A stretch of DNA of 64,000 nt from Chitinophagaceae bacterium PMP191F (GTDB lineage Bacteria > Bacteroidota > Bacteroidia > Chitinophagales > Chitinophagaceae): NCBI GenBank assembly GCA_001302245.1, contig LGYU01000011.1, positions 1 to 64,000 on the forward strand. Direction: 5' to 3'. The position numbers were made by a program, and so were the translations under genes. Shown piece by piece: positions 54,617-63,037 of this stretch. Position 1 is the stretch's first letter. Every line of letters begins with the position of its first letter. Below the pieces are notes generated by a model that searched no databases, was not told where the DNA came from, and saw nothing but the letters and a program-made list of their open reading frames with translations.

Positions 54617-55498
54617 TTAATACAATATCTCGGCTACGTGTTTTTCAATGTTCGATGCTATTTTTCCGGTGGGCAGGTCATTGGGATCATCGCCAAAAGG
54701 TTCTTCAATTTCTTCGGCAATCAATTCCAGGCTGGCCAGTACATAAAATATGATGGTTACAACCGGTATGGCCAGGTAGCCCAGTGAAATAGCAAAGCTG
54801 AATGGCAAGGTAACGGTATACAGGAAAATGAATTTTTTCAGGAATACGCTGTAGGAAAAGGGAATGGGCGTATTCTTGATGCGTTCGCAGGCGCCGCAGA
54901 TATCGGTAAAGGACTGCAGTTCACCATTCAGTATAATTAACTGGTCACCTTTGATTTTTCCTTCTTCGTACATTCTGTTTACCCGGTGAATCATCAGCGA
55001 TGCCACCTGGTTGGGCAGGTGTTTGGTAGAGTCCAGGCGTTTTAGTTCGGGATGTTCTGCATCGTCCAGTGCCAGGCGGGTTTCTTCGGAACCCAGGTGC
55101 TGACTCAGGATAGACGCATACATGGCAATGGTTTTGGCAAAAAAACGTCTGCCGGCTTTATCATTATCGGGCAGCATGCTGTTGAGCTTCATAGCCAGGT
55201 TACGGCTATTATTGACCAGCGCACCCCAAAGTTTGCGTCCTTCCCACCAGCGGTCGTATGCTGTGTTGGTACGGAATACCAGCAGCATGGAAATAGCAAA
55301 ACTGAGCAGGTTGTGCATACTGGAAATATTTTTCAGGTGCTCGTTCTTAGGTAGTCTGAAATACTCTATTTCCAGCCACGATACCAGCCAGCTATAGCCG
55401 GCAATCAGTAACATCAGCGGGGCGAGAGAACGTAAGGTGTCGGCTTTATGAAAGTTGAAAATGAATTTATACCAGTCTTTCGGATTGTAGGAAATCAT
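54617..55498 (-). CDS. Bestrophin-family ion channel
   Basis: This 293-residue membrane protein belongs to the bestrophin/UPF0187 family, pentameric anion or cation channels. It has about four membrane helices, the FRTNTAYDRWWEGRKLWGALVN stretch typical of the family's N-terminal region, and IPFSYSVFLKKFIFLYTVTLPF (near 205-225) lining the neck. GDDPNDLP near the end is also conserved. The transported ion is unknown. The frame is open to 55522, but MISYNPKDWY at 55498 fits family alignments. It is followed by the AlkD-like gene. Confidence 0.9.
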   Translation of the reverse strand: MISYNPKDWYKFIFNFHKADTLRSLAPLMLLIAGYSWLVSWLEIEYFRLPKNEHLKNISSMHNLLSFAISMLLVFRTNTAYDRWWEGRKLWGALVNNSRNLAMKLNSMLPDNDKAGRRFFAKTIAMYASILSQHLGSEETRLALDDAEHPELKRLDSTKHLPNQVASLMIHRVNRMYEEGKIKGDQLIILNGELQSFTDICGACERIKNTPIPFSYSVFLKKFIFLYTVTLPFSFAISLGYLAIPVVTIIFYVLASLELIAEEIEEPFGDDPNDLPTGKIASNIEKHVAEILY

Positions 55499-55585
55499 GG
55501 TGCGTCTATTCTTTGGCCCCAAATAAATGAAAAAAAGGGCTGGCAGTAATAATATTTTTTTGCACAGGGTGGTATAACCGGCAGC

Positions 55586-56182
55586 TTATTCCGTGGCAAG
55601 ACCTTTTTCAAGTTGCTGTATCTGCTGCATAATGGCATCCATTGTTGTACGTTCTTTGCGAATGGTTCGTTTACCTATGATGAACAATGCAATGTACATC
55701 CATGCCAGGTACAGGCTAATAAAGATGATCTTCATTGCCATGGAAAGTGGCATCAGTACTTCTATAAAATACAATGCAAAAGCAATGTTCAGTACACATG
55801 CATAGATCATGATACCACGTGTATTGAACAGGTGACGGTATTTATAATCCTGTCGTAATTTTTCCAGTACCACTGCAGGCTCGTCTTCCAGCCTGATCCT
55901 GCGCAAACGCAATGCCTGGAGTATACGCAGGATACCATAAACCAGCAGACAGAGCAACATTAGCGCAATCCCGATATAGGTGGTGGGCTTTTTAAAATGA
56001 CTGAAAGAGCCAAACCAGCAGATATAGACCATTGTCAGCAGCAGGCATACACCTTGTATGACGGATTTGCGAACAATTTTCTGTTTGTCCTTACGGGCTT
56101 TTTGCAGCACACTGGCAGCATCCGGACGGGGTGCCTGGCCCTGCTGTTGCCACAGCGATTTTATATCGTCAAAGCTGTTCAT
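55586..56182 (-). CDS. Four-helix membrane protein paired with an ECF sigma factor
   Basis: I do not recognise a named family for this 198-residue protein. It has a cytoplasmic N-terminus (SFDDIKSLWQQQGQ, about 1-40) and four membrane helices (about 40-60, 68-90, 123-142 and 145-168) and then a charged C-terminal helix. It starts 14 bases inside the end of the sigma gene, so the two are translationally coupled. By position and topology it could hold the sigma factor at the membrane (anti-sigma role), which is inference. It lacks the zinc-binding HxxxCxxC motif of ZAS anti-sigma factors. Confidence 0.7.
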   Translation of the reverse strand: MNSFDDIKSLWQQQGQAPRPDAASVLQKARKDKQKIVRKSVIQGVCLLLTMVYICWFGSFSHFKKPTTYIGIALMLLCLLVYGILRILQALRLRRIRLEDEPAVVLEKLRQDYKYRHLFNTRGIMIYACVLNIAFALYFIEVLMPLSMAMKIIFISLYLAWMYIALFIIGKRTIRKERTTMDAIMQQIQQLEKGLATE

Positions 56183-56678
56183 GTCTTTTATAAATTTCGT
56201 TGAGTTGTTGTTTGATGCGGTGGATCTTTACGCGCAGGTTGCCTTCTTTAATACCGGTACTTTCCGCAATTTCAGCATATGGTATGTCTTCCAGCACCAT
56301 GGTAATGATCAGCCTGTCGGTAGCAGCCAGTTCGTTGATACAGCGGTACAGCAATTGTATGCGTTGCTCGGTATCAGATTGTTCATCAGCTTTGGTTTCC
56401 AGCATGTGCTCCTGCAATGCATTACCGGGTTTGTTCTTAGGTGATCGCAGGTGACTTAAACAGGTATTGACAGCTATGCGGTAGATCCAGGTACCGGGCT
56501 GTGATGATCCGCGGAAACGGTCCATACCCTGCCATACAGCAATAAAGGTTTCCTGCAGCAGGTCTCGGGCCAGTTCAGGATTGCCCGTATAACCCATACA
56601 CAGGCGCAGCACCTTGCCCGAATAGGCTTCATACAGTTGGGTGAAATCCTGGTCTTTGTGTTTAAAAAAGTTGGTCAT
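56169..56678 (-). CDS. ECF-type RNA polymerase sigma factor
   Basis: This 169-residue protein has sigma region 2 (about 10-75, with DLLQETFIAVWQGMDRFRG and TWIYRIAVNTCLSHLR) and region 4 (about 110-165, with LEDIPYAEIAESTGIKEGNLRVKIHRIKQQL, a helix-turn-helix). It directs RNA polymerase to a small set of promoters. The frame runs back to 56744, but MTNFFKHKD at 56678 is the normal start. It overlaps the membrane protein by 14 bases, so that protein may control it. No recognisable target promoters can be named. Confidence 0.92.
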   Translation of the reverse strand: MTNFFKHKDQDFTQLYEAYSGKVLRLCMGYTGNPELARDLLQETFIAVWQGMDRFRGSSQPGTWIYRIAVNTCLSHLRSPKNKPGNALQEHMLETKADEQSDTEQRIQLLYRCINELAATDRLIITMVLEDIPYAEIAESTGIKEGNLRVKIHRIKQQLNEIYKRHEQL

Positions 56679-56765
56679 CTTGTTCGTAAATAAACTGGTT
56701 GGCTGCTGTTTGGATGCAAAGGAGGTCAATTTGTTACAATACAAGAAAAAAAATGTGTAAATGGA

Positions 56766-57473
56766 TTATAGCAGCCGTTTATTGACCTGTTGCAGAAACC
56801 CGTTGCGGTATTTTTCGCTGATGGGAATGCGTGCGGTGTCAATTAATACGTGGTTGTCTTCAATGCGTTGAATATGATCGCGGTTGATGATGTACGAAAA
56901 ATGTATACGTGAAAAATTACCGGGCAGGCTTTCTTCCAACTCCTTCATGCGTTTGTAAACCAATAGTTTACCTGTAGCAGTGTACAAACAAACATATTCC
57001 TTTACAGCTTCCAGGTACAATATATCATGGTAGGCCACTTTTACGATCTGCTTGCCGGATTTTACAAACATATAAGGCGTTTCCGGGGCTTTCGGTAATG
57101 TTTCGGTGGTGGAAGGAGTAAGCGCCTGTACTTTCTGAATGGCCTGCATAAAACGTTTGAAAGTGATAGGTTTCAGCAGGTAGTCAATCGCATTGTATTC
57201 ATAGCCTTCCAGTGCGTATTCAGAATAGGCCGTAGTGAAAATGATTCGCTGGTCTTTGGATAAAATAGCAGCCAGTTCCATGCCGGTCAGTTGCGGCATA
57301 TTGATATCTAAAAAAATAAGATCGGCCCGGTGTGTTTTCAGAAATTCCAGTGCTTCAAATGCATCATAACATTTCTGCAGCAGTTGCAGGAACGGAACCT
57401 TGTTTACATGATCTTCCAGCAGTTGTACTGCATTGGGTTCATCATCTACTATCAGGCAGGTTATGGTTTTCAC
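56766..57473 (-). CDS. LytTR-family response regulator (pair 3)
   Basis: This 235-residue regulator has a receiver with the acidic pair Asp10/Asp11, phosphoacceptor Asp56 in LIFLDINMP and Lys in LLKPITFKRF (about 101), and a LytTR domain (about 130-235) with FSRIHFSYIINRDHI. It closely resembles the regulator of pair 1. Its start overlaps the kinase stop by four bases, so the pair is coupled. The sigma gene lies just downstream on the same strand (87 bases), so the pair might control it; this is a guess. Confidence 0.93.
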   Translation of the reverse strand: MKTITCLIVDDEPNAVQLLEDHVNKVPFLQLLQKCYDAFEALEFLKTHRADLIFLDINMPQLTGMELAAILSKDQRIIFTTAYSEYALEGYEYNAIDYLLKPITFKRFMQAIQKVQALTPSTTETLPKAPETPYMFVKSGKQIVKVAYHDILYLEAVKEYVCLYTATGKLLVYKRMKELEESLPGNFSRIHFSYIINRDHIQRIEDNHVLIDTARIPISEKYRNGFLQQVNKRLL

Positions 57474-58495
57474 ACCGGTATAGTTAATTGTGCTGTAAAC
57501 TGGTTTTCTTTTTTATCGGTTGTAAACGTGAATTGTTTGCCATACAATAGTTGCAGGCGGTGTGTGAGATTGGGTAGTCCGTTGCCACCGTATTTTGTTT
57601 CCGGAAGCTCATCGTACAGGCTGTTTACTACGGTAATAGCCAGTTGCTGCCGGTCTGTGGTAATATCAATGGCAATGAGATTATCATCGCGTCGTTTGTT
57701 GATGCCGTGTTTAAATACGTTTTCTACCAAAGGGATCATCAGCATCGGTGGTACCTGTATGCCTTCAATATTACCGTGAATATTGAACTGTACCTGCAGG
57801 GGGTGGCGCATGCGTAGTTTTTCCAGCTCAATATAATCCTGTACAAAAGCAATTTCGCGCAGCAACGGAATAGATGGCCTGGGACCTTCATCTACAAAAT
57901 ACCGCATAATATTCGATAGCCTTTCCAGTAAAGAGGCAGTGGCAGGTGATTCTCGCTGTGCTACAAAATAAATATTGTTCAGGGTATTGAACAGGAAATG
58001 AGGTTGTACCTGTGCTTTCAGCAGGTTCAGTTCTGCTTCGGCAGTTCGTTTTTGCAATGCCTGTTGCTGACGCTGTATGCGGAAATAATCCATTGACAGC
58101 CTGAATGCAATACTGAAAATATAGATCAGCAGGTGTGAAAAGAATACCGATACGTATGTTTTGAACGTGGTGGGCATTGGCTTGGTACCCACGGCAAAAT
58201 AAGTATAGTATACATAGTTCTGGATAACTAACCGCAGCCAGGTGCACAGTACCAGTGCAGCCACAACGGTAATAGCATACAGCAGCTTTTTATTGCGCAG
58301 GTACAAACGCGGTATCAGCAACCAGGCATTACCGTAAATGATCAGCGCATAAAAAAGAATATAAAAAAAAGTATTGACCAGTGCCTCCAGCCAGGGATCG
58401 TGGCCCAGCATTACAAAAAACATAACGGTGCTGACAAAAAGCCAGACAATCCATTGCAATTGTACTTCCGTAATGTTTTTCCTGAACAGGTTCAT
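57470..58495 (-). CDS. LytS-like sensor histidine kinase (pair 3)
   Basis: This 341-residue kinase has about four membrane helices (about 13-31, 38-60, 71-92 and 115-135), a glutamine-rich coiled coil (about 140-158), the motif LKAQVQPHFLFNTLNNIYFV with His166 and a GHKL ATPase domain with VENVFKHG and GGNGLPNLTHRL. ATG 58495 is chosen over the TTG at 58504, because the -7 box TACATTTG (58502-58509) covers the TTG. It leads an operon with the LytTR regulator. Confidence 0.92.
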   Translation of the reverse strand: MNLFRKNITEVQLQWIVWLFVSTVMFFVMLGHDPWLEALVNTFFYILFYALIIYGNAWLLIPRLYLRNKKLLYAITVVAALVLCTWLRLVIQNYVYYTYFAVGTKPMPTTFKTYVSVFFSHLLIYIFSIAFRLSMDYFRIQRQQQALQKRTAEAELNLLKAQVQPHFLFNTLNNIYFVAQRESPATASLLERLSNIMRYFVDEGPRPSIPLLREIAFVQDYIELEKLRMRHPLQVQFNIHGNIEGIQVPPMLMIPLVENVFKHGINKRRDDNLIAIDITTDRQQLAITVVNSLYDELPETKYGGNGLPNLTHRLQLLYGKQFTFTTDKKENQFTAQLTIPV

Positions 58496-58501
58496 AAACG
58501 T

Positions 58502-58509
58502 CAAATGTA
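58502..58509 (-). promoter_or_regulatory. -7 box of LytS/LytTR pair 3
   Basis: On the minus strand TACATTTG matches the consensus and ends six bases before the ATG at 58495, so the mRNA is nearly leaderless. Confidence 0.45.
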
Positions 58510-58677
58510 CTGGTTAATCCGGCCATATATACCTCAATTTCAACGGATGACCCTTTTTCTTCAACCGATGGATAGGTGTCCGGAAAACCGGCAGTTGTTA
58601 AAATAAACCGGTCACTGGTTGAAACCGTTTGTCTGTGGCTGCGATAAATAGTCCATTTGCAGTATAAAATTTCATGT

Positions 58678-59403
58678 ATGGACAAATTTCTGTTGCTGGT
58701 TGCCACCTTATTCCTTTCGCACTTTTTGGGTGCACAAACACTTATCAAAGCCGGTGATCCGGCATTGCGTTATGATCTTATCCAATCTTCATCCGAACTG
58801 AACAAGATCACTATGCTTGACTCCTCAGGTAAAGTACTGGCAAATTTTCTAAGCCAGGATGTGATCACTGTAGACAGATCAAAAGGATTACTGTTTCGTG
58901 TTCAATCGAATATACTGCCCGATGGCCGTTTACTGAAAGATTCAACCGTGGCCGATCTGAAAACACTTGCTCCCGTACGTATGCGTATGATCACGTTTCC
59001 GCACTTTATGAATATGCTGCTGGATTTTCAGCCAACACAGGTACATGCCATTGCAGAACGTGGAGGAAAAACAACGGATACCATGCATAACATGACTGCT
59101 GGTTATTTTGATTCCAACCTGATTGAATATGTGCTGGGATTGCTGCCATATAAAAAGGGCTTGCATGTAGTACTCAATGCCTACACGTTTGAGCGCAATG
59201 GTATGGACCCTTATGAAGTGGAGTATGTGGGGGAAGACTGGCTGGTAACTGTAAGCGGTAACAGGGTGGCCTGCTTTCTTGCCAAAACCGGTAGTTCCGG
59301 AAAACCCATGGATGCATTTGTATGGGTGGAAAAATCAACGGGGAAAGTTTTGAAACGTGTGGTACCGATAGGAAGAAACTATTACATGATCACTAAAGTA
59401 TAG
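58678..59403 (+). CDS. Secreted protein of unknown function
   Basis: I do not recognise this 241-residue protein. It has a signal peptide (MDKFLLLVATLFLSHFLGAQ, cleavage likely after GAQ) and a mature domain of alternating strands without cysteine pairs, apart from one lone Cys near residue 203. Motifs such as FEVEYVGEDWL-like PYEVEYVGEDWL and VWVEKSTGKVLKRVV suggest the beta-sandwich found in DUF3108-like/outer-membrane lipoprotein-sorting relatives, which is a loose resemblance. The frame is open to 58657 but ATG 58678 gives the signal peptide. It is followed by a terminator shared with the convergent membrane gene. Confidence 0.7.
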   Translation: MDKFLLLVATLFLSHFLGAQTLIKAGDPALRYDLIQSSSELNKITMLDSSGKVLANFLSQDVITVDRSKGLLFRVQSNILPDGRLLKDSTVADLKTLAPVRMRMITFPHFMNMLLDFQPTQVHAIAERGGKTTDTMHNMTAGYFDSNLIEYVLGLLPYKKGLHVVLNAYTFERNGMDPYEVEYVGEDWLVTVSGNRVACFLAKTGSSGKPMDAFVWVEKSTGKVLKRVVPIGRNYYMITKV

Positions 59404-59424
59404 CTATGAAAAAGGGATAAAGAA

Positions 59425-59459
59425 AAAAGGTCACGCTGGTAATACCAGTGTGACCTTTT
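59425..59459. terminator. Bidirectional terminator
   Basis: AAAAGGTCACGCTGGT (59425-59440) pairs with 59444-59459 (one G-U pair) around AAT, with A and T runs on the flanks. It serves both neighbouring convergent genes. Confidence 0.85.
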
Positions 59460-59483
59460 GTATCGGTTGATTACTGTAATTAT

Positions 59484-59954
59484 TTATTGCATACCGGGGA
59501 AAAGTGGTCTCCCGATAGAACGGAAAGGCCATGGAGTAGCCACCAGAATAAGTATCAGCGCAATGACAAAGAACCAGAACGCTTTTTTGAATTTTATAGT
59601 ATCGGCAACTGGTTTTTTAGACATACCGCGACCAAGTGTAATGAACACAATTGCCAGAATCATGGCAACCGGATGTTCTACCCAGAAGAAACGGTAGAAA
59701 TTGCTTTTCATTACACTGGTACCTTCAGGCAGGGTAGTGGTAAGGATACCATAACGTCCGGCCAGAACCTGGTATAAACCGATCAACAGGGTAATATGTG
59801 CTGCTATCATGGTAAACAGCCAGAGCTTTTTATCGCCGGGAGTAAAGATCCTTTTATTTTGCCAGCCGGTCCAGGCTTTGAAAATAGAAGCGATCAGCAG
59901 AATAAGAATTATCCAGCGAAGCAGATTGTGGAGATGAACCAGTCCAATTGCCAT
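59484..59954 (-). CDS. Four-helix membrane protein, possibly cytochrome-b-like
   Basis: This 156-residue protein has four membrane helices (about 8-26, 43-63, 90-108 and 123-141). Histidines sit in or next to helices: LVHLHNLLRW at the start (His7, His9), AAHITLLIGLY (His53) and VEHPVAMILA (His94). Paired helix histidines are how b-type cytochromes hold heme, and proteins like this are often annotated as cytochrome-b-like in Bacteroidota. Heme binding cannot be shown by eye. A -7 box lies 16 bases before its ATG. Confidence 0.65.
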   Translation of the reverse strand: MAIGLVHLHNLLRWIILILLIASIFKAWTGWQNKRIFTPGDKKLWLFTMIAAHITLLIGLYQVLAGRYGILTTTLPEGTSVMKSNFYRFFWVEHPVAMILAIVFITLGRGMSKKPVADTIKFKKAFWFFVIALILILVATPWPFRSIGRPLFPGMQ

Positions 59955-59970
59955 ATGTACAAATTTGGTG

Positions 59971-59978
59971 CAAAGCTA
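59971..59978 (-). promoter_or_regulatory. -7 box of the four-helix membrane protein
   Basis: On the minus strand TAGCTTTG is an exact TAnnTTTG match, ending 16 bases before the ATG at 59954. Confidence 0.45.
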
Positions 59979-59984
59979 AGGGAT

Positions 59985-60017
59985 ATGTTGTAAGTTTTAA
60001 GTAGTAAGTTATAAGCA
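59985..60017. repeat. Degenerate intergenic repeat words, copy 7
   Basis: GTTGTAAGTTTTAAGTAGTAAGTTATAAG is the inverse of the TATAACCTATAACTTAAAAC words at 43170 and 47916, in the short gap before the beta-propeller gene. Confidence 0.6.
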
Positions 60018-60041
60018 GCACTCTGCTGCCAGCATTTGCTA

Positions 60042-61148
60042 CTATTCTTCCCAATCGGCTATAAACACATTGGTATCGCGTGTGCCGCCATTGTTGCGGT
60101 TGCTGCAGAATACAAATTTCTTTTTGTCGGGGCTGAACATCGGAAACGCATCAAAGCCATTGTCGCGGCTGATCTTTGTCAACCCGGTACCATCTTCATT
60201 GATGGTGTACAGATTGAAAGGAAAACCTCTTTTATACTCGTGATTGGATGCAAAAATGATGCGTTTGCTGTCCGGAAAAAATGCCGGTGCCCAGTTGGCC
60301 TGCCCGTAGTGTGTAACCTGGTGCGGATTGCTGCCATCTGCATTGGCCACCCACACTTCCATGTGTGTAGGCGCTACCAGGTTTTCGGCCAGCAGTTCTT
60401 TGTATTCTTTAATTTCCTCCGGTGTTTGCGGACGTGAAGCGCGCCAGATGATCTTTTTACCATCTGGGCTGAACCATGCACCGCCATCATATCCCAGTAC
60501 ATTGGTAACACGTTTTTCCTTACCGGTTTTCAGATCCATAATGTACAGGTCAATATCACCGTCTTTGGTGCTGGTATAGATCATTTTATTGCCATCGGGC
60601 GATAAAGTAGCTTCTGCATCATAACCTTTGGAATGGGTAAGCTGTTTAACGATCCTACCATTCAGATCGGCCATAAAAATATCGTAGCTGCTGTACAGCG
60701 GCCAGATGTATTTATTGCCGTATTTGGATCTGTCAGGTACCGGCGGACAATCATTGCCACCCAGGTGTGTAGAGGCATAGATAACATGTTTCCCATCTTT
60801 GGTAAAAAATCCGCAGGTAGTACGTCCTTTGCCCGTACTTACCATTTTGTATTCAAATTTTTCATCAGGTTGTGTAGGTACTTTTCCAATAAACATCTGG
60901 TCGCAGGGCAAACCATCTTTGGGATTGGTGCGTTGAAAAATGAGCCATTTGCCATCAAAGCTGAAATAGGCTTCGGCGTTATCACCGCCAGAGGTCAGTT
61001 GCTGAATATTTTTAAAATGTTTTTCACCAGGGTACAAAAGCGTATCGCCGGGTGTTGAAGCAGATGTTTGTTGATGTGTGCTACGGTGAGTAAAGGCTGC
61101 CAGCATCAGGGCTGTTGTAAGCAGTAAAAAGCCTGCGGTCTTTTTCAT
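60042..61148 (-). CDS. Periplasmic TolB-like beta-propeller protein
   Basis: This 368-residue protein has a signal peptide (about 1-22) and six PD40/WD40-like repeats, each with the pattern S-P-D-G-K followed by a strand: SFDGKWLIFQRT, TKDGKHVIYAST, SPDGNKMIYTST, SPDGKKIIWRAS, FPDSKRIIFASN and SPDKKKFVFCSN. This is a beta-propeller as in TolB. No Tol-Pal genes are nearby, so it need not be TolB itself. It may bind peptides or surface polymers. It has its own promoter (61213-61220). Confidence 0.82.
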   Translation of the reverse strand: MKKTAGFLLLTTALMLAAFTHRSTHQQTSASTPGDTLLYPGEKHFKNIQQLTSGGDNAEAYFSFDGKWLIFQRTNPKDGLPCDQMFIGKVPTQPDEKFEYKMVSTGKGRTTCGFFTKDGKHVIYASTHLGGNDCPPVPDRSKYGNKYIWPLYSSYDIFMADLNGRIVKQLTHSKGYDAEATLSPDGNKMIYTSTKDGDIDLYIMDLKTGKEKRVTNVLGYDGGAWFSPDGKKIIWRASRPQTPEEIKEYKELLAENLVAPTHMEVWVANADGSNPHQVTHYGQANWAPAFFPDSKRIIFASNHEYKRGFPFNLYTINEDGTGLTKISRDNGFDAFPMFSPDKKKFVFCSNRNNGGTRDTNVFIADWEE

Positions 61149-61212
61149 ACTGTGTTTTTTGAACGGTTTCTTACCCCTGCAGGGTGGTGCTTTTTATGAG
61201 CCAGGGGCGCGG

Positions 61213-61220
61213 CAAAGATA
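61213..61220 (-). promoter_or_regulatory. -7 box of the beta-propeller gene
   Basis: TATCTTTG on the minus strand, an exact match, 64 bases before the ATG at 61148. Confidence 0.4.
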
Positions 61221-61290
61221 CCTGTTAATACTATAAAACCGGGTATGGTGCATTTTTTGAATTACTGCCAGTCACTTACATAAAAACGGT

Positions 61291-61298
61291 TAGTTTTG
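61291..61298 (+). promoter_or_regulatory. -7 box of the TPR lipoprotein
   Basis: TAGTTTTG matches the consensus, with four bases (GCGT) to the ATG at 61303. The mRNA is probably leaderless. Confidence 0.5.
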
Positions 61299-61302
61299 GC
61301 GT

Positions 61303-62304
61303 ATGAACAGATGGATTTTACCGGTGTGCCTGTTGTTTTTGCTGGCTTCCTGTGATCATGACAGCAGTTCGGGCGGAAAACATTCAAAAAAGATACTGCA
61401 GGCACCGCCTTATGCCGGCGTCACAGACAGTATCAGGGAATTTCCCAAACAAGGGGATCTGTACCTGAGACGTGCTGTGCTGTTGTCGCAACACAATGAA
61501 CATGAACTGGCCAATGAAGATTACAGCAAGGCCTGGTCACTGAACCCCGATGAAAGTACTGCCACATTGTATGTATCCAACCTGCTGATGGTAGAAGATC
61601 TGCGTGGGGCTATTAATCTGCTGGAAGATTGTATCAAGCGTTTTCCCCGCAACAGGGACTTTATGCGCCGGCTGGGTGAAATATATGTACAGACCGGTCA
61701 GCAGGCGAAAGCAATGCGCCAGTTTGATGAACAACTGGCAAAAGATTCTGCTGATTTTGAAGCATGGTATGAAAAAGGTCAGCTATTATCACAGCTACAG
61801 GATACTGCAGGGGCTATCTATGCTTTACGCAAAGCATACAGGCTGCTGCCGATCAATCATACCGGTGTGGCACTGGCCAATATTTATGCTGCTTCACTGA
61901 ATCCTGCTGCGATTACTATTTGTAATGAGTTGATTGCAAAAGATACTGCTGGCATACAAACTGATCCTTTCTTTATCAAGGGAACTTATTATTCTGATAC
62001 GCACCAATACGACTCTGCCCTGAAAGCATTTGAGGAATGTATCAAACGCGACTGGAAATTTACCGATGCCTATATTGAAAAAGGGATCGTGTTGTACGAA
62101 CAGAATCATTACGATACGGCATTGTCTGTATTTGCCATGGCAGCTACCGTTTCCAATACCAATGCTGATGCCTACTTCTGGATGGGACGTTGTTATGAAA
62201 AGAAGGGCAATACAGACGAGGCAATACAAAATTATCAGCGCGCTGTTTCACTGGATAGAAATTTTAAAGAGGCCATGGAAGCGATCAGAAGACTGCGCAA
62301 ATAA
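61303..62304 (+). CDS. TPR-repeat lipoprotein
   Basis: This 333-residue protein has a lipoprotein signal ending LLASC (Cys17) and at least seven tetratricopeptide repeats from about residue 45, for example DLYLRRAVLLSQHNEHELAN and DAYFWMGRCYEKKGNTDEAI. TPR arrays bind other proteins, so it is probably an outer- or inner-membrane-anchored scaffold in the periplasm. A specific partner cannot be named. It is followed by rpe after 58 bases, with its own promoter in between. Confidence 0.85.
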   Translation: MNRWILPVCLLFLLASCDHDSSSGGKHSKKILQAPPYAGVTDSIREFPKQGDLYLRRAVLLSQHNEHELANEDYSKAWSLNPDESTATLYVSNLLMVEDLRGAINLLEDCIKRFPRNRDFMRRLGEIYVQTGQQAKAMRQFDEQLAKDSADFEAWYEKGQLLSQLQDTAGAIYALRKAYRLLPINHTGVALANIYAASLNPAAITICNELIAKDTAGIQTDPFFIKGTYYSDTHQYDSALKAFEECIKRDWKFTDAYIEKGIVLYEQNHYDTALSVFAMAATVSNTNADAYFWMGRCYEKKGNTDEAIQNYQRAVSLDRNFKEAMEAIRRLRK

Positions 62305-62333
62305 TTGCAGAATCGTTTAATCGGTTATTTTTG
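62305..62333 (+). promoter_or_regulatory. Promoter of rpe
   Basis: TTG at 62305-62307, an 18-base spacer and TATTTTTG at 62326-62333, an exact -7 match. The start codon ATG 62363 follows 29 bases later. Confidence 0.55.
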
Positions 62334-62362
62334 TACCATCCTTTCTAACAAATCAAGTGGTT

Positions 62363-63013
62363 ATGCCCATAATTGCTCCTTCATTACTGGCTTCGGATTT
62401 TTTACAGTTACAGAAAGAATGTACTATGCTGAACGAAAGTGAGGCAGACTGGTTTCACCTGGATGTAATGGATGGACGATTTGTACCCAATATCAGTTTT
62501 GGATTGCCGGTAATAGAGCAGATCCGAACGACCACTAAAAAGGTGTGTGATGTGCACTTGATGATCTGGGAGCCGGAAAAATATGCGGAGGCATTTAAAA
62601 AAGCCGGTGCAGATATTCTGACCGTACACGCAGAAGCCTGTGTGCACCTTCACCGCAATGTGCAGCAGATCAAATCGCTGGGCATGCAGGCCGGTGTTGC
62701 CCTTAACCCGCATACACCGGTAGAAAGCCTGAAAGATATACTGCACGATATTGACCTGGTACTGGTCATGAGTGTGAACCCCGGTTTTGGAGGTCAGTCA
62801 TTTATTCCTCATTCCCTGCAAAAGATCCGCGATCTGCGTACAATGATCGATGCAAAAGGACTGGTAACAAAAATTGAAGTAGATGGAGGTATTACAGTAG
62901 AAAATGCCAGATCGGTAATAGATGCTGGTGCGCATGTACTGGTGGCTGGCAGCACTGTATTCAAATCAAAAGATCCTAAGGCCACAATAGCACAGTTAAA
63001 ACATATTGTCTGA
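62363..63013 (+). CDS. rpe: Ribulose-phosphate 3-epimerase
   Basis: This 216-residue TIM barrel interconverts ribulose 5-phosphate and xylulose 5-phosphate in the pentose phosphate pathway. Motifs are IAPSLLASDF (start), HLDVMDGRFVPNISFG (metal histidine and catalytic Asp), DVHLMI, VMSVNPGFGGQSFI (phosphate loop), KIEVDGGI with the second catalytic Asp, and HVLVAGSTVF (phosphate group). All are intact and the length is typical. ATG 62363 is preferred to a GTG six bases upstream. It converges with an uncharacterised gene. Confidence 0.96.
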   Translation: MPIIAPSLLASDFLQLQKECTMLNESEADWFHLDVMDGRFVPNISFGLPVIEQIRTTTKKVCDVHLMIWEPEKYAEAFKKAGADILTVHAEACVHLHRNVQQIKSLGMQAGVALNPHTPVESLKDILHDIDLVLVMSVNPGFGGQSFIPHSLQKIRDLRTMIDAKGLVTKIEVDGGITVENARSVIDAGAHVLVAGSTVFKSKDPKATIAQLKHIV

Positions 63014-63037
63014 TCCCGGTGCTATAGTCATCGTTGA

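Noticed and set aside
60042-61148. Calling the beta-propeller protein TolB
   Set aside because: The Tol-Pal genes are absent nearby and the six PD40 repeats are common to many unrelated proteins.
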